DNA of 64,000 bases. Source: Sialis fuliginosa (lineage: Eukaryota > Arthropoda > Insecta > Megaloptera > Sialidae). Position numbers and translations under genes: made by a program. Positions 23,761-34,873 of the stretch are shown piece after piece. The notes under the pieces were generated by a model. That model searched no databases and was not told the origin of the DNA. It worked only from the letters and a program-made list of their open reading frames with translations. The DNA is taken from NCBI GenBank assembly GCA_961205875.1, contig OY540814.1, forward strand, positions 14,676,993 to 14,740,992. The letters run 5' to 3'. Within the stretch, counting starts at the first letter, position 1, and each line of letters begins with the position of its first letter.

Positions 23761-24593
23761 ACTGTAGTTAAAATCTACACCCTGTTATATGTATATAGTA
23801 CATGACTACATATAGAGGTATATTTACATGTATGACATATGTACATTGATAATGTATGTTATGTACTTCAACAAACATATCTCCTTACGTGATGATTTAG
23901 TTTGTAGCTGAAATTTGAGATGATGCATTCGGAATTGGAAGTATACATATATATAAATGTATGTTATATGCAGGATGTATGTGCACTTTGGGGGCACTAC
24001 AACAATTTTATGTACTGTCACTTGCATGATATGCACGTGTGTTTATATCTAAATAAATAAATGGAGTAGTTTAAAATAATTTTACGACTACTACAATAGT
24101 AAAACGGTATTTTTACGAGTGATACAATAGTAAAATGGTATTTTTATTGCTATTGAAAACAAGGTGTGGTTTAATTTAGGATAAGTAACTATTGATTATA
24201 CAGGATGATTTGCAATGCATGTAAAAAAATTGAATGTTCATCATGTGTCCGGAAATTCTTCGTAAAAGAGCTACAATCTCCGCTAAAGATTATTCGTTTT
24301 TAGTTAATCTTTGGAGAACTCATTGTGATCAAGTTACGATATTTGAAAATGAGTTTAATATTATTGAGTGTTATCGATTTCCAGTATTGACCAATAATAA
24401 TTATTTAGCATAGAGGTGTGTGGGGTAGATAAAGAATAAAAAATAAATAAAAAGTGAAGGACCCATATACATACTGAAAATCGATAACACTTATTAATAC
24501 TAAAGCGACTATCAAATTTCATAACTGTATTACAATGGCTTTTCTAGATTTTAAATAAGAACTAATATTTTTTGTTCATATGAATTTTTCTTT
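23761..24593. other. AT-rich intronic DNA
   Basis: Nothing recognised. It contains 'tatacatatatataaatgt'-type low-complexity text and short direct repeats such as 'acaatagtaaaa(c/t)ggtattttta' at about 24093 and 24124. Confidence 0.4.
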
Positions 24594-24870
24594 CTTTTAT
24601 ATCTTTTGTGTCGTAGTACTTATTATTTTGTAATCATTAGCAAGTGTCCATCACTGCATGCGCATTACTGGTTTTACCTTTGCCATTACTGGAGAAAAAA
24701 CATGAACAAAATAAAAGGCAATAATTTAAATAAAAAAACAAACTATATTTGCGGAATTTGGTAATTAAATTGATTAAATAAAGAGTTAGTTGTTTTATTA
24801 GTAACATGAGTTCACGAGAATTATAAAAAACTTGCTCTTATAGCGGCCATAACTGGTACCTTTACCTTAT
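24594..24870 (+). mobile_element. MITE family M, copy 2 (shorter form), next to the Dpr exon
   Basis: This shares order and sequence with the right part of 23336..23760 and ends 'ggccataactggtaccttta' / 'ccttat'. It lacks the 180-bp left part. Its right end lies about 97 bp from the Dpr exon, inside the intron just downstream of the splice donor. Confidence 0.75.
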
Positions 24871-24961
24871 ATCATATATTTGGATAATTTTTGTAGTTAT
24901 TTGTTTAATTAATATATTTAAATTGTATGTTTTTATGTTAAAATATCGAAAAACAATAATG

Positions 24962-24967
24962 ACTTAC
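24962..24967 (-). other. Splice donor of the Dpr exon (gtaagt)
   Basis: Read on the minus strand, the coding sequence ends ...GTTGTCG and is followed at once by gtaagtc, a perfect consensus 5' splice site. The exon ends after the first base of a codon. The expected first residue of the next exon is Glu (G|AA or G|AG), as in Dpr proteins that read V-V-E at this junction; that residue is inferred, not seen. Confidence 0.9.
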
Positions 24968-25190
24968 CGACAACGTTAAGATGCACAAAGTGCGACATGT
25001 GCGGCGTGGTGCTTATTTGGCACTCGTAGACACCGGAGTCGCGATGCTGCGGGTATTTGATCTGCAGGGTCCAGTCTTCACTGTGCGGCTGGTGGATAGC
25101 GCGGAACCGTTGATCAGATGTGTATGTGTACCGCCCTACTGTCAGCAGGTGCACGTCGCGGTGACGTACCCACGATACCTGAAGCGACAT
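24968..25190 (-). CDS. dpr: Internal exon of a Dpr-family Ig-domain neuronal receptor (first Ig domain, C-terminal part)
   Basis: The exon encodes 74 codons plus one base. Conserved features are a V-S-W core (Trp at exon residue 7), the WVRHRD and LLTVGRYTYTSDQRF segments, EDWTLQIKYPQHRDSG, and the Ig signature D-S-G-V-Y-E-C (residues 51-57), followed by TTPHMSHFVHLNVV. Dpr proteins are two-Ig-domain neuronal surface receptors that bind DIP partners in synaptic recognition. This exon supplies the second disulfide cysteine of Ig domain 1; its partner should be in the upstream exon. On the minus strand the 3' end is a consensus donor (gtaagt) just after 24968, leaving phase 1. The acceptor is 'gtcaacag' ending at 25191. 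An alternative acceptor after 'cttcag' would start the exon at 25178 and remove M-S-L-Q; I prefer 25190 because an M-x-L-Q-V-S-W lead-in fits the Dpr8/9/21 group as I remember it. The ATG at 25188..25190 is internal, not a start. Family is certain; the paralogue (dpr9-like) is tentative, and the symbol given is the family name. Confidence 0.95.
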
Positions 25191-25215
25191 CTGTTGACAA
25201 TAAGAGATATTAATT
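25191..25215 (-). other. Splice acceptor of the Dpr exon
   Basis: On the minus strand a short pyrimidine-containing stretch (tctcttattgtcaacag) ends at 25191 directly before the in-frame codons M-S-L-Q-V-S-W. A second AG 12 bases further in (after cttcag, at 25179) keeps the same frame, so NAGNAG-like or alternative use of the two sites is possible. RNA evidence would decide. Confidence 0.7.
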
Positions 25216-26060
25216 TACTATTCTGAATAAATGTGCAGGGTTTTGGTGAATGAAATATATCTATATAATATACCGCGTGTTTATTTGAAAATTTATCAAC
25301 TGAATATTTCTGAAACGAAGCATTTAAAAAAATGTTTCAAATAAAAGCTGTTAGGTTTTTTTGGGGGTATAAAAGGGTATAGTTAGTTTTTGATTAAGTG
25401 GATGTTTTTTAGGTCTTTGGTAATAACTTAACCAATTTATTTGAAATATTTTTTCAAATGCTTAGGTCGTTTTGACAGTCTAAGGAACATTTTTTTGTAT
25501 AATAAATAAATTATAATATAAAAAATTAAACCAATGAAAAGTCTTTCGAAGAGTAAAAAAAATATTTTTTATAATGTTTAATTTGCGTTAAATAACAAAA
25601 TAAATAAACATATGAATGTAAAATTTCTTGAGAATTTTTATATGAAATATTAAAATGTATAAAAAATACGTAACATTTTAAAAATAAATTTATTTACATA
25701 AAAAACGAGACATACAAGAAGTTAAGTACAAGTTATTAAAAAATCAATATTTTGAACACTCCTTCTAACTTTTATAGCTCGTATATATTTTTTTCAAGTA
25801 GTTAAAAACTTAGGAAACATTCAACGCAGGAAGGTTGAAAGTCAACACTGAACTACCAGAGATGTATCATTATATTTAGGCCCTTGTGACAAAAAGGAAT
25901 ATTTCATAAGATTCTAAATTTATACAATGCAATGATTTTTTAATAATATTTATTGCTCTTTTTTCAAAATGAAATTATTTCAATTTTCATATATTTTATT
26001 AGAAAATATCAATTGAAATTTTTCCTTAATATGGGTCTGCACTAATTCAATTACCATTAA
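25216..26060. other. AT-rich intronic DNA
   Basis: No gene or repeat with a partner in the window. Text such as 'gaaatattt(t)ttcaaatgctt' has the feel of old repeats only. Confidence 0.35.
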
Positions 26061-26067
26061 TTCTAAA

Positions 26068-26155
26068 CATTCTGGAGTCTAAGGTTTATGAATTGTCAAC
26101 ATAATCGATTCATTGATTTTTGGTGAAGTCGGAATAAACAAATATAGGTACATAT
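26068..26155 (+). repeat. Interspersed repeat fragment (as 49438..49774)
   Basis: 'tctggagtctaagg' through 'ggaataaacaaatataggta' parallels 'ttggactctcaaacag...ggaacaaacaaatataggta' at 49438..49774. It is a short, decayed piece. Confidence 0.4.
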
Positions 26156-29100
26156 AAAATTTAAAGAAAATATATCAAAATACTTATATACAAAAGAAAA
26201 CTACAAAATTCAACATATTTTGACTGATATTTTGCCCACGTGTTTCAAATAAGTACTTATATTTTTTATAGTTGTTATTAAATAATAAATATTGAAAATT
26301 ATATAAAATAACCAAATAATAATATTTTTACCTAAAATTTTATAAGTTTTATCTTCGAAAATGGAGACATTGTAGTTTCAATCAAAAGTTAATAAAATTA
26401 AATATGTAGAATTTTACTCAATACGTTTCGACTTCATAAGAAGTTATCATTAGGAGCCTTATAGTTCCAATGAATAAAAAAATGTTATAAATAAGGCCCC
26501 GGCACCTAAAGGTCACTGTTACGTCTCTGAGATCAAACTCTGGAAAGAATCGTGTTGCTGTGTTCTCATTTAAAAAAGACTCCTCCGTAGAATAAATAAA
26601 TAAACGCTTTTTACTCCTTCGGGGATTGTAAATTAAATGTTCGTATTTCCACGCAAATAATGAAAATGAGAGAAACTGTAAAACTTCAGAGTACAACATT
26701 ATTTATTATATATACATTGTTTTTTGATTACACGTACAATTATTTTAAATTTCTACATGTATGTTTATTTTTCAATTTAGTGATTATTATAACGGTATAA
26801 ATTATCTTTGAAATATAATTTAGAAAAAGTTGATTATTTAAATACTTATATGCAAAAAGCCAGCTTTACTTTTTGGTTATAGTTAATTTATGCCAAACGT
26901 TGGTTGTCCAGATTTCGTAAGAAAGCCCCCCCCCCTGAAATATTCAATGTTCTAAAAAAACGTATGTTTTGAGAAAAATATCAGTTCAATATACCTTCAA
27001 AAAATTTAACTCATATATATTTTCATAAGTATATCTACAAAATAATTAATATTTTTAAAATTTTAAGCATAACAATACAACTACAATTTTTAATACTTTT
27101 AATTTACGGTTTTATTATAAAAAACCAATTTGAAATAAGGTTTTTAACAATTTTAATCAAAATATTGAAGATTCTATGTCAATATTTACATATATTATAA
27201 GTGTCAGATAGCATCGAATAGTTCGTGTATATGAACAATTAATGACTATTGATAAATAAACGCACCGCGTTGCGGTCGGTGTGAACAGACTTGCGATTCC
27301 GCATTTTTTCCGTGATGTACTTTACTTAATAGGACTGTAATTCCAAAACAAAACATGGAAATAATTTTAAATTTTAAAACGTGAAACTAATTCTAACTAT
27401 GAAGTGTAATTTATGGTTCCAGAATACTCGTATTATGTCATCAAACAAGGTACCTATATGTTTATATTTGTCCAACTGTATGAACATGGATGACATTCTT
27501 CCTGTATAATATGTACATAAATAATCTTTATCTTCTTCAATTTAAGATAACTGCCATTCATTGTGTTGGTTTTAACAATTGACAATTAACACACACACAC
27601 ACATACGTCCATAATTACCATTGTTTTAATTGCTACGTGCAGCAATGCACTGCTGTTGCATGTTTTGTGAGATCTAATTGTTCATGGTTCTATTTACTAA
27701 ACAATGCATTCAGAATTACTAAAACGGTCCATATGGAAAATAATTAATTTATCTATTATACTATTTGGTGCACGTTGTGTAGCTAAACTCTGTATTTAGA
27801 AATTTTGTGCGTTATTTATATGCAAAACAATGGCGTACGTAAATTTATAGTTGTATATTTTTTTGGGGAAAAAAGTGTATAAGATTTTTTAGTACATTAT
27901 ACATTACTGTCTGGGACCCCGAAATAACTCGAAAGTATCGAATTTAAGAAAAAGAAGTTAAATATAAAAGTTGTGGGATTGAAATTAAAGTATTAATTAA
28001 TTTTTACAAATTTTTTTATTGGCTTAAATGATGTACAAACATCTTAAAAATGATATTCAAAAGGAATTATAAGCAAACAGTTTTTATTTTTATTTTTAAA
28101 GCTCCAAAGTGACTCTGAACGAATGAAACAACCTAGATGGTGAAAATGGTGAAAAATGAGTGATAATAATAAACTTTAAACTCATTTTTATCGAAACCAC
28201 GTTTTTAAAAATTACGGAAAACATATCTTGGCCATTTTCCATACGATCGACTTGAAATTTTAACTGCAATTTCTTAGATATTTTACTACGAAGTACACAC
28301 GATTTTTACGATTGGGTAACAATTACGGTTTTTATAAATATTTTAAGGTCGTTTTTTCGTAAAAAATGGGATTTTTTGTTTAAAGTGATATAAAATTTGC
28401 TGGATGTTCATACATGGAAGTTCTGTTTTATGCAAAGGAGAACATAATAAAAAAGATGCACTAATCAGTAGCAACGCTAAGGTCACCATTTTATTATATA
28501 TTTCATGATAACTTTTTTTATTATTCTAAAAAAAATCATAATAAAAATATCGTTTTGCGACGTGACGATTAGATGTAACCCCTTAAATTCTATAACAGGT
28601 GACTTAGATATTGAGTCGAAATCCATTTTAAATGTAGAATCCTTTACTTTTTAGTATAGAATCGTATTCTGTAGATTTTTTTAAATATTTAAATTTAATT
28701 TCCACCATGTGGCTAATTTTGACTATTAAATGAGAATTCTTATTTCTTATATTATTAAGCATATTAAAAATTGAGTCAGGATTTCCATCTTCATTCTTAT
28801 TCAAATCAGAAGTCCAATTTTTTACACAAAAATCATTACTTTTTATCTTCAGTATAATTTTCTTACCCAATATGTGAATAGGATTTTGGCCTACATAATC
28901 AACAATACATTTTATTGAAAGGGCACCCCATCTATTAAAATTTTGTCTCAAAGCTTAAATCTTATTTATTCACATTTTTGGGTAGAAAAATTATGTAAAT
29001 TGTTGATTCACCAATTTTAAAATATATGCGGGCGAAGGCGCGGGGAAAGATTAATTTAATTCATATTTTATATTTCACTGATTGTGAATTTGTTTTTTAT

Positions 29101-31326
29101 ATATTTTTAAAATATTTGTAAATATTTAAATAAAGAAATTATGTAGGTACATACGAGATCGGTTAGTTGTAAAAAAATTAAAATATTTAAATTGAGTTAT
29201 TATTCTGACCATAAAAAATCTATACGATTTTTTCAGGTAAGTATATGAAAATCGGGTCACATACTAAAAATTGAATCAAAGTAACTGTATGTGACATTAA
29301 CTGTAACAGTTATTTCGCCGCCACAAATTCAAAGCGCGTATTCGGCGACCTTGTTAAAATTTAAGTTTTCTCGTTATTATTTTATGTTCGTGTGGGCCTG
29401 CATGTTGTATTCACCAAATCAGAGAAACATTTTTATGTTGCGTGCGCTGTTAGTAATTAGTGGTTACATTATATATATATTCCAAACGAGGCTGTACATA
29501 ATTCTACATACCAGTATTGACTTTTGTACGGGTTTTTATTTCGGTGTTAGATAATTTTTTGTTTTGTTTTATTTTTCATTTACCTCTATTTTTACTTTCT
29601 TATACCTTGTATATGAAATACATAATAGTATAAATGAAGCCGATTTTTTTCGAAATTCGGATTTCGATGGAATATCTAGTAGTAATTACACTCCTGTAGG
29701 ATTTTTTCCAGCGAATCGATTGAAATAAATTGAAATCGTTTATCAGTGATAGGGGGCGAAATATTGAAGATCAGCTATATGTACAAAATCCTTGAAAATT
29801 AGCTTAAGTTTTCTACATAACTTTATTAAATGGTTGTGTTATTATAAACTGGAATATACAGGGTAGTTCAACAGTGCGTCCGGCTTTCCTAGTGCACTTC
29901 CCGTAGGAGATATATATTTATAAACTTAAATTAATTAATATATATTTTAATCAAGCTTATACATATTCTATAAAGGTGTTCTGTATAAGAATAAAAAATC
30001 AATATCCCATCAAAGAAAATTATAATTAATAAACTTTAAATGTAATGCCCCTTAGCACGCTTTCATTAGATTGTAATTTCGATAAATATTTTATATATTA
30101 CTTACTCGATTCTGATTAATATTGAAACACATTAAATATGTTTGTTTTAACATTTTATCGCGAAATCAATTTTTCAGGATATCGAATATCGTGTTTGTGT
30201 ATTGTTCATACAATTTACAAATAAATATACGTAGAAAAAATGAACAACCGAATATTCTTATTGCGTTTTATGAATGTCATTTAGTTATAGGTATTTTATT
30301 ACAAATATAATCATTCTAAATATTATAGTCTTTCAGGTTTTTTGTTTGAAATGAATACTCGTAAAAAGGAAAAACATTGATTTCGCGGCATAAAATATTA
30401 TTTTTCGATTCCGAGTCGAGGTTGTCTTAAATTCGGACAAGTAAAGACGAAATCTATATTCTCTTTCATTTAAGATTGATGTGATGGGTGAGGATTAAAA
30501 ACGGTACGATTCACACAGGAACTGTAAAAAAGTCGGGTCAATCTTGCGTGATGCCCTATCAAAAATGCCCTAACATAAACAAATTCAAAAACAATAAAAT
30601 AACCCTGATAAAACCATTAAAAGAACCCCATAACTTCCTCACATGCACGTGTTTCTTAATTCTTTAGTCGGCTAATTTTAAACATCGGCAGTAATAAAAA
30701 TAACTTTAGTGCTGCAATGTCAGATAGTATCAGCACTAAAACACGGGCTGCACAAGACATGGGAAGGGTGTATGGGGGGAGGACACGACGATGATCAAAG
30801 GACGCGGTGATAACAAGTGAAGTTTACAGTCGGCCAGTAATATACGCCATAATAATTAACATCACCATTGAGTAAAGAATAACAAGAGAAACAACGCAAT
30901 GTATTTTGATGAAACGGGGACGATGTTCCAAGCTCTAGATGGCAGCACTCAAGCCATCTTACAATCGGAACTTGAACTAACTTATTATCCAAGATACAAA
31001 ATTATCCGTCCCGTACCCCTCGCTTGACAGCACACTAAGCTAAAGCTCCGCCTATACCCAAACCAGTTTAATATATGTACTACTAGTTTCTGTTCATGTT
31101 AATGTAAACATCGAAGCGGCGGCTTTAACTATTTTACACATTGTGACTTGTGATTCGTACTATTATTTTCTTTTTAACCTTTCGTCGGGCGCGACTGATC
31201 TATTTGATACATTTCTAACATGAATATGTATTTATATGTAATTGAAAAAATTATGTTAGTAGTTGGAAAAATTATTGGTATAATAAATGTATTATTAAAA
31301 TTAAAATAATGAACAAACTCTTTTTT
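26156..31326. other. AT-rich intronic DNA with unrecognised open frames
   Basis: A 10-C run is at 26926..26935, an (AC)n tract at about 27591..27603, a 'gcgggcgaaggcgcgg' repeat fragment (minus orientation) at 29028..29045, a 107-codon minus frame at 28628..28951 that starts at TTG after a stop and is not recognised, and a GC-uneven block at 29285..29560 with an 87-codon frame. A 31-bp sequence at 30866..30896 is repeated inverted at 34874..34904. None of the frames is supported as a gene. Confidence 0.4.
30866..30896 (+). repeat. 31-bp perfect repeat, copy 1
   Basis: It starts 'cattgagtaaagaataac' and ends 'agaaacaacg'. An exact inverted copy is at 34874..34904, while the flanks of the two copies differ. 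It is followed by 'ctctagatggcagcactcaa' about 40 bp on. Probably the conserved core of a dispersed element; class unknown. Confidence 0.85.
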
Positions 31327-32276
31327 AGGGTTCCGAAGAAACCCTATTAATCTCACTTTGTCGTCCGTCCGTCCGTCATTTTCAGTCAAAGCAAAATATC
31401 TCGTTAACTATATAAGCTTATAACTTGAAATTTTTACTGAACATGTAAAATAATGCCTTCTAGTAAAATATGTACTTTGTTGAAAAAATAATTTTTCAGG
31501 GTTGACGCTAAGGAGAAGTTAGGTAAACAAAATATTTTTTTATATCAAGGCATGTGGCACGTTAAAATGTATAACCAAACCAGTGGAATTTGACGCTTTT
31601 TCTTATTTTTTTTAAATCAAAAATTGCGCCAGCAGGGAGCTTTAAAGCAAATCAAAAAAAAAAAAACAATTCTATATCAAGACGTGTGGGGTATCAAAAT
31701 GTAGATTTCAATACGTAAAATTTGACCCTATTTTTCTAACTCAAAAATAACGCCAGCAGGACGCTAAAAGCAGTTTTTAATTTTGTCCCCCCTCTACCTC
31801 GGTAACTACTGGTTCAAAAAATCTGCAAAAATTTGGTAACGTGGCCTTAGTGAGACTACCAACGACAAATACTAAAGTCAATAATATCATTTTAAATTTT
31901 GGAATAATAGGGACGGGTGTCAGAATTTTTAATTTTAATTTTCATATCTAGGCATGTGGGTTATCGAAATATAGATCTCAATTAGTAGAATATGACCATA
32001 TTTTTTATTTTTTTTTTAACTCAAAAATGGCGCCTATAGGAGGCTAAAATTAATATTTTATTTTGTCCCCTCCCCCCCTCTAACTTTGTAACTACTGGCT
32101 CAAAAAATCTGAAAAAAAATTGGTAATGAGGCTGTGGTGAGACTACCTATGACAAATACTAAAGTCAACAATATAATTTTAAATTTTGGAATAATAGGGA
32201 GGGACGTCATATAATTTTTTATTTTTATATATAGGCATGTGGGGTGTCAAAATATAGATAACAATTAGTAGAATTT
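31327..32276 (+). repeat. Dispersed repeat A, copy 2, with tandem sub-units
   Basis: It opens 'agggttccgaagaaaccctatt' minus a few bases of divergence and then matches 248..892. The sub-unit motif 'g(g)catgtggg...atcaaaat' starts at about 31546, 31680, 31952 and 32233, giving two complete tandem units of about 272 and 281 bp ('actcaaaaat(gg)cgcc', 'actactgg(c/t)tcaaaaaatct', 'acaaatactaaagtcaa'). The right edge is interrupted by repeat B at 32287. Confidence 0.85.
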
Positions 32277-32286
32277 ATTTTTATTT

Positions 32287-32830
32287 ATACTAATATTATA
32301 AATGCGAAAGTGTGTCTTATATTCTGAAGAAGGACATGGGCAACATAGTCTCCCGAAAAAACAACACCTAAAGGATTGCAAGGGGGTGGAAAAGTTTGTA
32401 TGGAAAAAAATTGTTTGGTCATTAATATTTCACCCCCTGTTATTTATTCAGGGTTGTAATTGGTTTCATTCTATCCGGCGGAAAAAATACCACGAGGGTT
32501 GGGGTTTTAGAAGGAAAAAAAACACCTTATCTCACATAGGAATTGAGTTATTTACGATTTTGTATAATGAATGAAAAAAAAGGAATATTTCACCCCCTAT
32601 TCAAATATGAAGAGTTTTAATTAGTTTTATTAGATCCGGCGGGAGAAATACTACGGGGTTGAGGATTTTAGAGGTAAAACAACCCCCTATCACGCATATG
32701 AGCCGTGATATTTACGTTTTTCTATAATGAATAAAAGGAAACAAATTTAATATTTCACCCCCTTTCATATATGGATAGTTTTAATTTGTTTCATTCGATC
32801 GGGTGGGGGGGGGGGGGGAATACCACTTTT
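32287..32830 (+). repeat. Interspersed repeat B, copy 1, with three tandem sub-units
   Basis: It begins 'tatactaatattataaatg' then 'cgaaagtgtgt', as at 33716. Compared with that copy it lacks about 70 bp after 'gtgtgt' and resumes at 'ctgaagaaggacat'. The phrase 'atatttcaccccct' recurs at 32425, 32585 and 32750 (period 160-165 bp), each followed by 'gttttaatt(a/g)gtttcatt...gatccggcggg'-like text. It ends in a 14-G run. I associate this start motif with lepidopteran SINE/Helitron-like families. Confidence 0.7.
32805..32818 (+). repeat. Homopolymer run of 14 G
   Basis: The run replaces the 'ggcgggagaaatac' position of neighbouring sub-units ('cgatcgggt' before, 'aataccac' after), so it is an expansion of a pre-existing short G stretch. 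Confidence 0.9.
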
Positions 32831-32845
32831 TTGGGTAACGGCTAT

Positions 32846-32870
32846 TTAACCCATTAAGGACCAAAATAAC
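32846..32870 (-). mobile_element. piggyBac-type terminus (TTAA then CCCATTAAGG)
   Basis: TTAA (32846..32849) is followed directly by CCCATTAAGGACC. A TTAA target site next to a CCC-start terminus is the piggyBac signature. The transposase tail at 33394..33699, read toward this end on the minus strand, fits an element whose 3' end lies here. Confidence 0.55.
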
Positions 32871-33393
32871 ATTTTTTTTCGTCAATCTTTGAGCTCCAAA
32901 CTCATTAAGAATAATGGAAGTAATATAAATAAAAGTAATGTATTTTACTATTTTCGAGTGTGCTCTTTCTATTTCCGGGTTCAAAATTACATTTTTATGG
33001 CTCTGAAAAAAAAATATGGCGAATTTTAAGTCGTAAAGTATCAAAAAATAAGAGATTTTTTATTTTCACCTTTTTTTCGAGTCGAAAGAGTATCAGAATT
33101 GAATTGAAACTATGATCAACGGTGATCGGAGGTATCAGAGTTTAAGAAAACATTTTTTTTCTCACCTTAAACCATTTTAAACTCACCAAAATGTTAAAAA
33201 TAATAAAAAAAATTGTAAAATTAAGATTTTTTTTGTATCATGCTTTTATGAGCTACTTATAATAAAAGTGAAATTCTATGTTAGATACACTATTACAGTA
33301 AATATTTTCACTCATTCCCCGTTTTTAATTCAATATGGTGGGGGTAAAAATTAAAAAATCATAATTTTTTTCGGAATTTTTAGTGATAAGACA

Positions 33394-33699
33394 TTATAAA
33401 CTACATGTTTTATATCTTTCAGTCATATTCAAATTACTGTGTACATTTTGGGGTGCTTTTTTATTGTGAGTCCCCTTGCCTCTCTCTGATAGCTGACTTA
33501 TTTTAGTGTTTGTTTTTGAAACACATCGCAAAATCTCGTCACATTCCTTACACAATATTCTAGTTCTTATTGGACAATTTGAACAAGCTTTCAATGTTTC
33601 AAGCCGAGATTTTACGTGTGGTTTTCGACGTTTCAGCTTACCTTTTAGAATGTAATGTTTAGTAATAGAAGTCGTGAAATCTTTTATTCCAATTTTTTT
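33394..33699 (-). pseudogene. C-terminal fragment of a piggyBac-type transposase (broken)
   Basis: An open minus frame of 101 codons without ATG ends in TAA. Toward the C-terminus it carries a cysteine cluster, C-S-N-C-P-x-R-T-R-I-L-C-K-E-C-D-E-I-L-R-C, preceded by a basic stretch (K-L-K-R-R-K-P-H). Spacing C-x2-C-x8-C-x2-C resembles the cysteine-rich zinc-binding tail of piggyBac transposases, which bind the element ends. Downstream on the minus strand, about 540 bp of AT-rich DNA leads to a TTAA/CCC terminus at 32846..32870. Upstream the frame stops at a TGA beside an 8-A run, and within about 15 bp the repeat at 33716 begins, so the transposase body is missing or displaced by that insertion. 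The catalytic DDD domain is not present in the window as far as I can see. A different zinc-ribbon protein is possible. Confidence 0.5.
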
Positions 33700-33715
33700 T
33701 CATTGCTTTAAATCC

Positions 33716-34060
33716 ATACTAATATTACATATGCGAAAGTGTGTTTGTCTGTTTTTTTTTACCTTTTCACGACTAAGCCGATGAACCGATCTTCATGAAA
33801 TTTGGCTGGAAGATAGCTTGCATCCTGAAGAACGACATATGCTACTTTGTATCCCGAAAAATGTATTAGATAAAAAAATGGGTGTGTAAAATTTGACCTG
33901 TTTATCGATTATCATACAAAAATTTGTATTATCTATATGTATTATTTACCTAACCGAACTTAAAAAATTGTAAATATTTCGGCTCCTATGCGAGAGAGGG
34001 TACTTCCCCATAGTATTTTTCCCGCCGGATCGAATGAAAATAATTACGACTCACCATACG
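33716..34060 (+). repeat. Interspersed repeat B, copy 2
   Basis: It begins 'tactaatattacatatgcga' and continues 'agtgtgtttgtctg', 'ttttcacgactaagccgatg' and 'ttcatgaaatttggctgg', the usual head of this SINE/Helitron-like family. At 33960..34052 it holds an inverted relative of the repeat B sub-unit ('cctatgcgagag', 'atttttcccgccggatcgaa'). It appears to interrupt the piggyBac-like gene upstream of 33699. Confidence 0.65.
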
Positions 34061-34873
34061 CGACAGGGGATGCAATATTAAATTATTATTTTTTCTGTTT
34101 TTCTTTATATGTAGAAACATTCCAGCCGTCGCGTCGGCCTAAAAAAAGGATTTTTATTTCTTCAAAATATCAAAAAAAATGTACATAAATAATAAAAATT
34201 TCGATGATATTTGGTCAAAAGTAATTTTAATAAATAATATTTGAGAAATAAAAACAAAAACAAAAGAATTTTTAATTTTTATTAAAGAAGATAAAAAAAC
34301 TTATTTTGTATATATTACTATATGTAATATGTATCGGTCCACAATCCATATTCTATGTTTAAAGCAATGTAGATACAAAAAACCGCAGAACCATATTTTT
34401 AGTTTTGATATATTTTTATATTAATTTGAAATGAATAAAACGATCAATCTAATTTTACTTATTATATCATCAGTAATGTAACATCGCGTCACAAATTTAA
34501 ATTTCTTACAACTTATAAAAACCTATTTTAAAGCAAAAATCTATTATATTATTGATAGCAGCAATTATCTCAAATAATTTTAACATTACATATTTTTTTT
34601 GTTTTATTTAAAAGAAAAAGATAATAAGTAACGAATATTTCTTGCAACGTTCTTGCCGCCTTTGTATCACGTATCAGCCGACTTAAAATAATGTAAACAA
34701 GACGTTCGTAAATCATTTTAGAAGGGCGGAGCTTAAAATCTGACGATTTAGCAGAGTCGAAAACCAGATATTTCATATGAATAATTAATAATTTTTTCAA
34801 TAGATACCAGCACTTCCTGGGGCTCAAATAGTGCATGGTTCATATATCTACTGCGTTTCAACTCTCCCATATA

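Larger units (their letters stand above)
1..24967 (-). other. Probable giant intron downstream of the Dpr exon
   Basis: The Dpr exon has a consensus donor, and I could not find the next Dpr exon (remainder of Ig domain 1 and start of Ig domain 2) anywhere in 1..24967, so this stretch is most likely one intron running off the left edge. Long introns are usual for dpr genes. Contents are AT-rich DNA and the repeats listed separately. Nested genes cannot be excluded but none is supported. Confidence 0.6.

Noticed and set aside
26418..26699. 93-codon minus frame with E-F-D-L-R-D-V-T-V-T-F segment
   Set aside because: It is moderately protein-like but unrecognised, and no second copy or splice context was seen in the window.
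28628..28951. 107-codon minus frame
   Set aside because: It has no ATG at its start (TTG after a TAA) and no recognisable motif, so it is consistent with chance.
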